Positions 10,741 through 22,111 of a DNA stretch of 64,000 bases are shown in pieces. A program made the translations under genes and the position numbers. The notes beneath the pieces are model-generated. The model saw nothing but the letters and a program-made list of their open reading frames with translations. It did no database searches and had not been told where the DNA came from. This stretch comes from Letharia columbiana (Eukaryota; Ascomycota; Lecanoromycetes; Lecanorales; Parmeliaceae), in contig NW_023501059.1 in assembly GCF_014066305.1 (NCBI RefSeq), positions 62,001 through 126,000 on the forward strand, written 5' to 3'. How positions within the stretch are numbered: position 1 is the first letter of the stretch; every line of letters starts with the position of its first letter.

Positions 10741-11439
10741 CTACTTTAATATAAAATTACTTTTCTCTATTAAAATTTTCTAATTTTTTTTTTAATTATA
10801 AAGTATAATTTACGTATTTTAATAATTTAAAAATTTAAAAATTAAATCTTATAATTATCTAAAAGTAAGAACTTTAAATATTACTTATTAAAGTTTTCTT
10901 AATAGCTTTAATTAAAAAAATAGATATATATTATTTAAATTTAAAATAACTTTTTATTTTCTATTAAATTATAAGATAGTAAGATTTCTTTTTAATAAAA
11001 CTATATAATAGCTAGATAATTATAAGATTTAGAGACGTAGTTATAAGAGTAAATAGATAGATTACTAGATAAATTAATAACTAAAAAAGAAGAAGAGAAA
11101 AAAAACTCGCGAGTATTTAAGACTTTTATTAGATATATTAAATACTCGCTCTAACTACGTAGCTTATAGTTTAATAAATAATATAAGCGAGATCTATTAA
11201 TTCGCTCTAAGTACTTTTACTCTTATATAAAATCTTTTTTTTAAAAAATTATAGAGTATAAATTACGTATTTTAATAATTTAAAATAATAGAATTTAATC
11301 TTATAATTATTTAAAGATAAGAAATTTAAATATCGCTTATTAAAAATTCATCTATTTCTTTCTGTAAGATTATTTTATTAACTTAAATTTATTAATATAT
11401 ATAGAAATCTATATCGAAAGTTCTTTACTCGTACTAAAT

Positions 11440-11592
11440 TATTACTATATAAGATAGACTGAATTCTAGAGAACTTAGTAAAAATATCTCTTAGATAATA
11501 TATTAATAAGAGAGATTAAAAAATTTCTATTATTAATATCTTTTATTATATATATCTAATCTACTATTATATAATTATATTAGAGAGATAAT
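11440..11592 (-). repeat. 3' LTR of the Gypsy relic
   Basis: It begins TATTACTATATAAGATAGAC and ends GAGAGATAAT. It aligns over its length with 17376-17520 with a few small indels. Because the element reads on the minus strand, this left copy is the 3' LTR. Exact ends are uncertain by several bases because TG...CA termini would have been erased by mutation. Confidence 0.6.
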
Positions 11593-14500
11593 TCTCTTAA
11601 ATCTAATATAGCTTTAAACTATATTTGATTTAAACTCTTTAAGCTCTTATAGTCTTTATAATTATTTCTTTTTTTAAATTATTTAAATTTTTTAGATTTC
11701 TTTTAGCTCTTATAGCTTTATAGTTATTCTCCTTTTTTTAAGTTAAGTCTCTATAAGATTTTATATTCGAGAAAGAAGAATTATATAGATTAAATAATAA
11801 TAGTAATATTATTAATTAGACGCTTTGAAAGTTCTTAATATTAAACTTCTATTCTTTTATTATATATAATATCTAGATAGTCTTATTAAAATTATAAAAT
11901 CTTCGCGTAAGATAGAAAATAGAATAAAAGAGTATTATTATTTATAGCATTATAACGAAGATTAACACTTTTCTTTACTCTTATTCTTTAATATAGATTT
12001 CTTTAAAATACGTTACTATAATCTTCTTTTGATCACTATTAATTCTACTATAGACTTATTAGAATATTTCTAATAAAACTTACTTAATAGCTTTCATAGA
12101 TAAGAGATCTCTTCGAAGAGTTTCTACGTATTCTTCGAGTTAAGATATTCTTTTTAATAAACTTAATAATATAAATCTTCTATCTTATTATTCTTATTTA
12201 ATTTAAAAATTACGCTATTTATGATATTAGTAATAATATATTTAGATATATTATCTTCGTTAAATTCTATATCTTTTAATCTCGAGTTTATTTTCTCTTT
12301 TTTTAAAAAGATTCTTTTCTAATAAGAATATATAAAAGATATTATAAATATATTAGCGTTCTAATAATTATAAGCGATATAATTATAAACTAGTTACGTT
12401 AATAATAAAAAAGAAATTAAAGTTTTTATACTTTAATTTAAGATTACGCTTAGTTTTAATATATTTAATATTTAATTATATCGAGTTATCGATCTTATAA
12501 TTATAAGACTTTTAATACTTATTAGCATATTTGACTTACGATTACTAGACTATTAGAATTATCTTCTTATAAATATTTATTAAAATAAAGAGATATTTAG
12601 TATTCTCGACTATAGCTTTAAAATAAGATTTAAAATTAATCTCTTTATTCTATAATATTCTTAGACTATAACTAATATTAGTTCTCAAAAATAATATATT
12701 AATAGTAAAGTTCTTCGCGTTATTATATACAAATTTAACTATCGATAATTATTATATTTAATTATTCTACTCTTAATAAATAAAGACTTATAAGTATTAT
12801 TTTATAATACTATTTTATCTCTTAATCTAATTATTAATCTAAGAGTAATATATAATTAATAAACTTTATTTTATTTTTAGAAAATACGTTATATTAGATT
12901 AGAATTAAGAGATAAATAGCGAGTTATAATCCGTTACTATTAAGTTAAATAATTTATAATATTATATTAAAATTTTAATTAGAATCTATATAAACTATTT
13001 AATATTAAGCGTCTTATTCTATAAAAATATAATATATTATCTTTATAAGATAATTTATAATTATAAGAATTACGTATTATAAGAGTAATCGCGTTATTTT
13101 TTAAAAGGCGATAATCTAGTAATAAAGTTAAGAGAGATATTTTTTTACTTATAAGTTAGAGATTAATAAGAAAATTAACTTATTATATAGCTTATATCTA
13201 AATAATTTAATTATAGCGTATATAGAATATAATATAATATATTCTTTTATATTAATAGTAAGTTTTAATTAGAAATACTTATATTAAATTAATACTTAAG
13301 TTTTTTTAATATCGAAATAACTCGCTAATAAACTATTATAATATCTCTTAAGAACTATATCTTATAGAGACTTAAGAATATAGATCTTCTTATTATAATA
13401 TAATCTCTTATTAAAGTAATTATAAAGTTAATCACTTAAGATCGCTTAAAGAGTTATTTATATTAAACTTTAGTTATATAAATATTTCTTTTATATAATT
13501 ATTCTTATAAGTTAGCTTTATAAGCTTATCGTTAAAGAATTAATTATTAATAGAGTCTTTTATAGAATTCTCAGCTATAATAGTAGTATAAATATATATT
13601 TATTATTAATATATATTAGAAACTTCGTAAGTTTCTATAACGAGTATTCGAAAATAGTTAGATATAAATCTTATTCTTTCTACTACGCGAAACTCTTATA
13701 AAGATTTCTTTAAGTTTACTTAATAATTAATAGTTCTCTTATTAAATAATATTATCGTCTTATTTATATTTCGAAATTCTATTTAGAGAATCTATAAGAT
13801 TATTTTTTTTTTTTTAATATTTAATTATAAAGTTATAGCGACTAAGCTCTTAGATTTATTATATTTATCTACTATTTAGATATATTATACTTATAAACTT
13901 CTTAAGATTATAATAATCTATTAAGACTTTAATTTTATAACGACTACTCTTATAATAGTAATATTAATATTTAAACGACTTTATAATAGCTAGTAGCTCT
14001 TTATTATAAATATTATATCGCGTTTTAATTAAGATTTATTTACGAGAGTAATAGACGATTAGATATTACTTCTTACTATATAGTTATATTAGAATACTCT
14101 CTAGAATATAGTCTAATATATTTATCTCTACTCGTATTAATAGCTCGAGATTAAAGTATTATAAGATCAATATAATTATAAAGACTATCTTTAATTTATT
14201 AAATATCTTTTATATATCTTTCGATAAATATAAAGAAAGTACGCTTATCCTCTTAGAACTTAAGCGACTTCGAATTAAATACTATTAAGATATTTTCTTA
14301 CGTATTAATAACTTATAAGTCTTCTATAAATAATAATAACTTTATTAACTTTATAAGAGATATAATAATCTTATTAAAGTCTTAAATAAATTTATAATAA
14401 AAGTTTATAAATTTAATAAATATCTAAATATCTTATAATAATTTTAGCTTTAACTAATTCTTAATTAATAGTATTTAATCTTTCTTTATATTTATCTTAA

Positions 14501-17375
14501 TAGAAGCGATTATATAGCTAAAAAAGTATATCTTATCTATATTAAAATAATATTTCTAAAAATTAATAAATAGTTTATATTATCTTAATTAATTTAATAT
14601 CTACTTTATAGTCTTAATATATTTTATATCTATATCTTATATATAAATAAGAATATTATTAAGATAAATAATATAAAAGATATCTAGCTTCTTAGTTAAC
14701 GCTTAATTAATATATACTTAAAACGTTATAAAGATATTTATAAGCTTAAATAATAAGACTTAATACTCGTAATAACTATAATATATTCTAAACGTAGTCT
14801 TTTTTACTTATTATCTCTTTTAATATAAAGGCGATAATATATAGCGATAAGATTTAATTAAGTATATCTCTTAGCTATAGTTAGACAATTAATAAATTTC
14901 TTAATTAAAAAAAGAGAATAACGATTCTTAATTATAATTATATTTAGTTTTTAATAGTTTATATAGAGATGTAAGTCCTCACTAGATTTTTATATAAAGA
15001 GAATTAATAATTTCGTCGATAACGTAGATAGTTATATAAAGCTAGTTCTTAAGATTATACTTAATATAATCTTATAAGATTTTAAGCTTTACTTTATTTA
15101 GATTATAGATTAAATTATAAAGCGATTATTTTTTATTTATAAGATTCGATAATATAGTTTATAAAGCTCGTACTTCGATAACTTAATAGTATTACTATTT
15201 AAAAAGATATTAAAGTATTTATAATACTTTAAGAGAAGCTTTATAATCTTAGTAATAGTAAGACTAGTCTAAGCAATATTTTACTTATAATCTCTATAAA
15301 TAAAAGACTTATTAGCGAATATTACTTAACGCGTATATATAATAAAATAATATATTTCTTTATTAATAGCTAGCTTAATAAACTTCTTTAAATTAATAAT
15401 ATTAACTTAATATATAATTATAAGAGCTACTATCGCGATATATATTCTTTATTAAAATAATCTCTTAATTTAATTAATATTAAAATTCGCTATAGTTAAC
15501 TATAATATTTTAAGAATTATTTAAATATCGATATTTATAGCAAGAAAGATATTTTAAAAATAACGAACTTAATCTTATTTATTCTTCTATTAAAATTTAA
15601 TATAGTATATTTTATAGATCTTAACTATCTTATCATAAATTATATTAAATTTAATATTAATATTAAGTATTAATAAGTTTATCTTCTAAGCGATTATATA
15701 ATTAATAATATTTACTTTAATATTACTATTAGCTAATATATTAAAATTCTTAATCTTATTCTTAATATTTAATATTAGAGTATTCTTAATATAAAGATTA
15801 TTTATTTTCAATAATTTTTTAATTCGCTAATCTATAGCGTAGATCTTTATTATCTATATCTTAATATTAATAAAAGATTTTATCTTAATTATAGATAAGA
15901 GAATTAAGTTATTATATAAGTCAATACTTAAGTCGCGAGTTTAACTATCTAACAAAATATTTATTAATTTAAAATTATCTATAATTATCTCTTATAAAAA
16001 TATAGCGATTAAAGTCGTTATTATATCTATTTATTTTTTATTAACTTTAATATCTTAGAAAAGTTAAAGAGTATCTATTCTTTAATAGTATAATCTCGAA
16101 TAAGATATTTATATATATTATATTTATAGTATACGTCGTTCTTATAATAACGCTCTTATATATTATTCTTTAACTTATCTTTATATATTATAAATTCTCT
16201 TAATTTCTTCTTTCTTTTTCTCTTATCTCGATAATAGCTTTATTATAATCTTTAAATTTCTAATTAATAACCCTCTTATATTCGAATTTAATATCTTTCT
16301 TTTTATCTTAAAACTTCGTTAACCTCTCAAATTAAGATTTATTCTTATTAATATTCTTTAATTATTAAAGCTTTATTAATTATTTATACTTATATAACTA
16401 TATTAATAACTCTTATATAGTCTTTAATTTTATTATAAATTTATTTAGCTTAATATAATACTTTAATAATACTTATATATAAAAGTAATTAAAGAATTAT
16501 TAGTTGATTATAGATCTTAGTTAATTTAAAGTTCTATAGATAAATATATAGCTTATAAATATAGTTATAGAAGATATTAATTATATCTAATCTACGTTAT
16601 CTAATAATAGCGAGCTTCTAATTACTCTTACTTTATACTTTATCTTTATCTTCTTTAAGAAACTCATAAAGTAACTCTATAAAGTATATTTACGATCGAG
16701 ATTCTTCTAAATACTAAAGCTTTTACGATTTAAAGTTAATCTTAGCTTATTTTTTAAGATAATCTTTAATATAGATAATCTTCTTTATAGTCTACTTTCT
16801 ATACTTTAAGTTATTTATTATTTTATATTAATTTTAATAAACTTATCTCACTTAAATTCTTTAAAGATAAATTATTATTAATACTCGTTAATAAAGCTAT
16901 CTAATTTCTTAATATCGATTTCTCTTATAAAGAATTTTAAATCTTTTAATTTTAGACTTAGTTTCTCTTTTTTTAAGAAGCTCTAAATCTTATAACTTAA
17001 TAATATATTATATCGATAAGTTAGAGTTATCTAATATTCTCGAAAAATCATTAGCTTAATTATATTAATAAGAGTATTTATAAACTCGTTATCTCGAGAA
17101 GTAAAATATTATATATTATTATTACTCGAATTAAAAGATTCTTATATAAAAACTTTCTTCTTCTATATTATTATTAGAAACTTTAATATTATATTATTTT
17201 CATCTAGTCTATTCTAAGATAAATATAATACTTTATAGATAATAGCGAGAGTTATAATAGTAATATTACTAAAAGTTAAATATATCTCTTCTTATTAATA
17301 TAGATAGCTAAGAGTTAAAGAATTTAGAATTATAATAAAATTTAGATATATATAACTTAATAATAATATTTTAAT

Positions 17376-17520
17376 TATTACTATATAAGATAGACTAAAT
17401 TCTAGAGAATTTAATAGAAATATCTCGTAGATAATACGTTAGTAAGAGAGATTAGATCTCTATTATTAATATCTTTACTATACGTCTAATACTATCGTAT
17501 AGTTATATTAGAGAAATAAT
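17376..17520 (-). repeat. 5' LTR of the Gypsy relic
   Basis: It begins TATTACTATATAAGATAGAC, identical for the first 20 bases to 11440-11459, and ends AGAGAAATAAT. It is followed directly by a short A-run (17530-17545). Confidence 0.6.
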
Positions 17521-17554
17521 TTTTATTTTAAAAAAAAAAAAAAAATTTAAAAAT

Positions 17555-17678
17555 AGAATAATAAGACTATTAAACTATATATATAGATAGAAAGAAGATA
17601 TAATATAGTAGAGGATGCCTTCGCCAAGGCCCGCTAGGCTATAGGGCTGAGTAGTATATTAAGGGTACGCTCGTAATA
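17555..17678 (+). repeat. direct repeat, left copy (possible LTR)
   Basis: It shares AGAATAATAAG, GATGCCTCCGCYAAGGCCCG and TACGCTCGTAATA with 18874-18993, at about 85-90% identity by eye. Between the copies lies about 1.2 kb without coding capacity, which would fit a small non-autonomous LTR (TRIM-like) element. TTATAGCCCCC just inside could be a primer-binding site; the copia element at 51.7 kb has a similar box after its 5' LTR. Confidence 0.5.
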
Positions 17679-17742
17679 CTACCCTCTCTCTTAAATAGTT
17701 ATAGCCCCCATAACTAATAGACCGAAGATGTACGCTCATTGC

Positions 17743-18150
17743 TTACCCTATGTCTTCAAACATCCATAGTCCGTGTAGGCCTCGACCGGAGACGATTTGT
17801 CGAGGTGTGACGGTTCGAACATCGGATGGTTTCAATTCGTTCAAAAACACCATGTCCGAGGTTTTGCCGGATCGTATGCTGGTCTTGACTGTGTCATCCA
17901 TCCCTGCCACAGAGATCCTAGAGATGTTGATTATATCTTGTCTGCGTGCCAGCAAGATTCTTCGAGTTCTTCTCCTTGCCCAGTCTGCTTGTCATAGTCC
18001 TCCACTTTTTTTTTTTTTTTTTTTTTTGTCTTCAACACCTGTTGGCAGCCTGGCCTGGGAGCTTCACTGTAGATTTGCCTTATGTCTCCCATGCTCTTAC
18101 CATCAAGTCCATCCTCCGTTCCATCTCCTTTGCCTTAACTTATAGCCATC
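17743..18150. other. less-mutated island, no gene recognised
   Basis: Balanced composition with normal CA/TG content between two AT-rich blocks. It contains the short repeat also found at 2137-2166 (here 17818-17846) and a 23-base T run (18006-18028). Open frames exist on both strands but have no recognisable product, and the T run would encode poly-Phe. Confidence 0.45.
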
Positions 18151-18377
18151 TTACTTCGTAGTGCTATCTATTACATCCATCCGCCTTATAAGCCTACCGC
18201 TTCGACTGTCGGTACCCCATAGGCCTACCCGTCTAAGCTGCCATAGCGAGTACTCAGCAGCTAATAACCTAACTAATATAAACCACTTCCATAAACTTAA
18301 GCACTTGCCAATTCGTGGAATTTGATAGAGAGGTGGAAAAAGAATCGAATATATTAATGTTGAATGCCATTTGGTAG

Positions 18378-18545
18378 CAGGCTTACTATATATATTGTCG
18401 ACATGCTTAGTAAAGAGGTCGAATCGTAGTCGTTTCGGGGCTGTTCCCGTCGCCATTATAGTAGGCTTACTATGTGTATTATCGACATACTTAGTAAAGA
18501 GATCGTACTTTTACTACCTTTATAGCAGGCTCACTATATAGGATT
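18378..18545. repeat. short direct repeats
   Basis: GYAGGCTTACTATRTRTATT followed by RTCGACATRCTTAGTAAAGA occurs at 18378 and 18461 (83 bp apart), and the first part again at 18525. The second copy differs from the first mainly by G/A changes. Confidence 0.65.
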
Positions 18546-18873
18546 TGTAATAATTTCTTTCTACTATCAATTCGCTAATCATACGAATAGTCCCTGTACC
18601 TTATTTATCCCTCGCCTACTATTTTAGCGAGGCCGTTCCGCTATCTCGTAAGGCTCTTTAAAATCGAGTTACCCGTCTAATAGGCTTACTTAGAGATACG
18701 ATAGCTTAACTTAATATCTTACTAAAGCCCCTATCAACGTATTTCTTTAAATTCGTTCGCTAATTCGAATAGAGTAAGTTCGATTATATTTCTCTTCGTC
18801 GAGTATATAAAGAAGTCTTATTATAATATTAGAACTAGTATAGATACGATATTAGTATAAGTAAGATAGAACT
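18546..18873. other. AT-rich, no gene recognised
   Basis: Moderately AT-rich sequence with scattered CGAG and CCTATC boxes; nothing coding. Confidence 0.45.
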
Positions 18874-18993
18874 AGAATAATAAGGCTATCGAACTATATA
18901 TATAGAAAGGAGACATGATATAGTAGGGGATGCCTCCGCTAAGGCCCGCTAGGCTATAGGACTAAGTGATATATTAAGAATACGCTCGTAATA
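18874..18993 (+). repeat. direct repeat, right copy (possible LTR)
   Basis: Partner of 17555-17678. It retains AAGGCCCGCTAGGCTATAGG and TACGCTCGTAATA; see that entry. Confidence 0.5.
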
Positions 18994-19110
18994 ATAATTA
19001 TATTAAACGCGTCCGAGATCGAATAATAATTCTTTCATCTATTTATATAATTATTATTTCTCTATTACTCTACTAATATAAATATATTTACTCTTAATAC
19101 TCTTATACTG

Positions 19111-19242
19111 TTAGCAACTCAGCTAAAAAAGCTGGTTCCGAAGGTGTCTGCGCTTGACAGTTAGACACCCCTATTTGGACCTAAATACCTGCCCGCAGAG
19201 GCCCCGTAGGGCCTCCGTGGAGACTGTTTCTAACAATCTAAC
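19111..19242 (+). repeat. 132-bp repeat, unmutated copy
   Basis: It aligns without gaps to 19878-20009. Nearly all differences are C here versus T there, or G here versus A there. It contains a hairpin GGTGTCT...AGACACC (about 19151-19177), also present at 2655-2682. Confidence 0.85.
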
Positions 19243-19735
19243 AATGCCTCCCCCTCTAGGGGGCTCGTCCTCGAGCTCCGAAGACAGACAGTGCAAAAAT
19301 CGCAATGTTCCGGGGAGTCACTCCCCGAAAGATCCACGATCTTAAGGACAACATGCCCTGTGCTCCGGGGTTTACTCCCCCGAAGACTTCTAAATGCCCG
19401 CCATTGCGGGGCTTCAAATTGCCTCTGGGGTTTTTGCCCACGGGGCTACCAAGTGAAAGGCCTTTGGCCCCGCCTTCACACCGGTACATAATGTGGGAAT
19501 GGGGCTGTATTCCGGGCCTGTGGCCCCGCCTTAGCGCACAGGAATCAAAGGCCTATGGCCGGCCTCGGGGTTTCTTTCCCGGGCGTCTGCTTGGGCTTTT
19601 TGCCCTGGGGCGTTCTGCCCGAAATGTCCTCGATGGAATAGGGCGTCCTGCCCGAAAATATTCGGCTTCGGGGCCCGCCTTCGGCGTGACTATTACCCGA
19701 GCGACCCTCTGAAAAAATCTAATTTCTGATTTTTG
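19243..19735. repeat. GC-rich island of microhairpins
   Basis: An unbroken series of short palindromes with 3-5 bp loops: CCGGGGAGTCACTCCCCG, CCGGGGTTTACTCCCCC, GGCCTTTGGCC, GGCCTGTGGCC, GGCCTATGGCC, GGGCTTTTTGCCC, GGGCGTTCTGCCC, GGGCGTCCTGCCC. A 135-codon plus-strand frame (19305-19712) passes through it, but its residues are dictated by the palindromes. It sits between AT-rich blocks. Confidence 0.7.
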
Positions 19736-19877
19736 ATGGGGGATTCAAGCGTTCTCGAACCCCCGACTCTCAAATTAATAACTAAGCGTGTCACCCTCGG
19801 CTATAGCTAGTATCGCTCCGAGGTAACTAGCCAGATTCTTTAAACTATCGACTTGAAATAAAGCGCAGACACTATTA
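19736..19877. other. tRNA-like box-bearing spacer
   Basis: On the minus strand it holds TAGCCGAGGGTGACACGC (A-box-like) and GGTTCGAGAAC (B-box-like) about 35 bp apart. It cannot fold as a tRNA because the T arm has an oversized loop. It may be a tRNA-derived SINE head; weak. Confidence 0.25.
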
Positions 19878-20009
19878 TTAGTAACTTAGCTAAAAAAGCT
19901 AATTTCGGAGGTGTCTACGCTTAATAGTTAGATATCTCTATTTAAATCTAAATATCTATCTATAGAGACTTCGTAGAGCTTTTATAGAGACTATTTCTAA
20001 TAATCTAAT
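19878..20009 (+). repeat. 132-bp repeat, RIP-mutated copy
   Basis: Mutated twin of 19111-19242: same length, no gaps, differences nearly all transitions. It marks the start of the next AT-rich block. Confidence 0.85.
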
Positions 20010-21810
20010 ATATACTTAATTAAATAAGAGAAGAATCTATAATAGATAAATATAAAGAATATTATAAAGAATATTATAAAGATAATTATTAGTAGTAGTA
20101 ATATAATAGACTTATTCTCTATAATCTTATATTAATCTATTTAGCTAATATAAGAGAAGTTAATATAGTAAGCGAATATAAAGAATACTATAAAGAAATT
20201 AAGCGATAATAAAATTTTTAATATTAAGAATATAGCTTAACTCTCTAAGATTCTACGTTATATACTCTCTATAATTTTATATTAAATTATTACTTAATAA
20301 GCGAAGAATATTACTATAATTTAATTTATTATTCTTACTATATTAAGAAGTAAGAGAAGAAATTATAATAAATAAATATAAAGAATATTATAAAGAATAT
20401 TATAGAGAATATTACGAAGAAATTAAGCGATAATAAGACTCTTAGTATTAAAAATATAACTTAACTCTTTAAGATCTTACGTTATATACTCTTTATAATT
20501 CTATATTAAATTATTACTTAATAAGCGAAGAATACTACTATAATTTAATTTATTATTTCCATTATATTAATATAGTATATTATTATAATAATATTATAAG
20601 AGAAAAATCTACTATAATAATTATAGTTAATTAGATCTCTATAAAAGAAATATTAAATAATATATATTTAAATAAATTAAAATTATTCGATATCTATAAT
20701 TATTTTATTATTCGAAAAATTTTACTATAATAGAAGATATTATAGGATTTATATCACTAATTAATATATTATCTCTATTTCTTTTCGATATTTTAATACT
20801 TCTTATTATAAGAATATAGTCTTTCTCTATTTTTTATAAGTAATTATTATAAATTAATTCTTTATATTTAATAGACCTTTCTAATTAAGCCTTAACGCGC
20901 CTCTCTTCGTATATATATATCTATATATTATATAGTAATATAGATTAAATTAATTTTATAGTAATAAAAATAGATTAAAAATATATAGTAAGCGATTAGA
21001 GTTTAATTTAACTTAGAACTAAGACTAAAATTCGATTTAACTTAGAAAAATCTAACTTTATAAATTTAATTTATAGGCCTTTACTTATAATATAATAATA
21101 GACTATTAATCTTAGTCTATAATATTTTATAAATCTTTTTAATATATATTCGAAGGCTTTAATAAATCGTCTACTATACTTCTTTTTAATTCTTCTCTTC
21201 GATATAATAATTTTAAATTTCGCTATTAAGATCTTATATAACGTTTAATCTTTAATATATAGAATTTATATCGAGATTATAATCTTCTTACTTAAAAAAA
21301 CTATAAGAATTTTATTTATATTTAATAATAATAGCGAGATAAAGAGTTTCGAGATATAATAGAATAGTTAGAAGATACTCGAATTCTCTATAAATATAAT
21401 ACTATTTTAAAACTATATAACGATATTATCGATATCGTTATTACGAGTAAAGATAAGAATAACGAAGATAAGAATAATAAGAATAAGAATAATAAGAATA
21501 ATAAGAATAATAACGACGATAACGACGATAGAATACGTTATAACTAGTTACTTAATACTCTCGAGAATATATACTCTTAAATATAAAGCGAGTCTCGCTT
21601 AATCTTCTTAGAACGATTAATATTTAATTATAATATATATTTCTACTTAACGATATCTATTATAATTCGATATAATAATTATAAGATTATAGAGAATCTT
21701 ATATATTCTAAAATTAATTAACGATATAATCTATTTCTTAGATATCGCTATAGAGAGGATTCGAAGAATTAATTAAATATAGTATCGTAAATATATTTAA
21801 TTATAGCGAT
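20010..21810. repeat. RIP-type AT-rich block with a 224-bp tandem repeat
   Basis: No open frame of 60 codons. GAAATTAAGCGATAATA at 20195 and 20419 mark two tandem units of 224 bp, with a partial third to the left. Near 21450-21530 is a (GAATAAGAATAA)n/(GACGATAAC)n low-complexity run that would read as Asn/Lys/Asp-rich on the plus strand. 21061-21085 is the exact inverted partner of 8827-8851. CA/TG are nearly absent. It ends about 300 bp before the P450 gene. Confidence 0.8.
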
Positions 21811-22111
21811 GTTCTTAATGTTCTCATAATGCTTGGCTAGCTTTTCACTACTAGGTAGCCTACGCCCCAGCATATATTTATTTAAATCCCTCTCGAATAT
21901 CTTCTCTTAAAGTATCTCTTTAAAATATTTCTTAAAGAGAGCCTGTCCGCAAGTAAGCCCATTATTACTTTATTTGCCTTTACTAGAATCAGATTTCCTT
22001 CTCTTGACGCCATTGGTAACGTCAAGCTCTTCATGTAGAGACTCTCAACGTGCTCTACCACCCCGACCGCCGTTGCCAAGAACACAGCGCCAAGGTTACA
22101 CGTTACACAAC

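Larger units (their letters stand above)
11440..17520 (-). mobile_element. Ty3/Gypsy-type LTR retrotransposon relic
   Basis: About 6.1 kb, bounded by related direct repeats at about 11440-11592 and 17376-17520. Reading the minus strand through the mutations, a reverse transcriptase is visible. Codons for a Y-L-[D/N]-[D/N]-I-L-I-Y motif lie near 14643-14672, preceded at about 14690-14800 by residues matching the F-R-x-x-Y-x-x-Y-E-Y-x-V-x-P-F-G-L-x-N-A-P block. The catalytic aspartates appear as Asn and many Trp/Gln codons as stops, as RIP would give. Integrase would lie toward 12-13.5 kb and gag toward 15.7-17 kb, but I did not trace them securely. No target duplication could be verified. Dead element. 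Confidence 0.7.
8660..17550. repeat. RIP-type AT-rich transposon graveyard
   Basis: Nearly 9 kb with extremely low GC and no open frame of 60 codons on either strand. CA and TG dinucleotides are almost absent while CG (as in CGCGATA, GCGAAC) persists, the pattern expected from C-to-T change in CpA context. TAA and TAG stops saturate all frames. Inside are several copies of older repeats (8.8-10.7 kb) and a Ty3/Gypsy relic (11.44-17.52 kb), listed separately. Confidence 0.9.

Noticed and set aside
19305..19712. 135-codon frame through the GC-rich island
   Set aside because: Dictated by serial palindromes; no start context, splice sites or protein-like composition.
19736..19840. Minus-strand A-box and B-box-like sequences suggesting a tRNA gene
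   Set aside because: The T arm would need a loop more than twice normal size and no acceptor stem pairs; at most a tRNA-derived SINE remnant.
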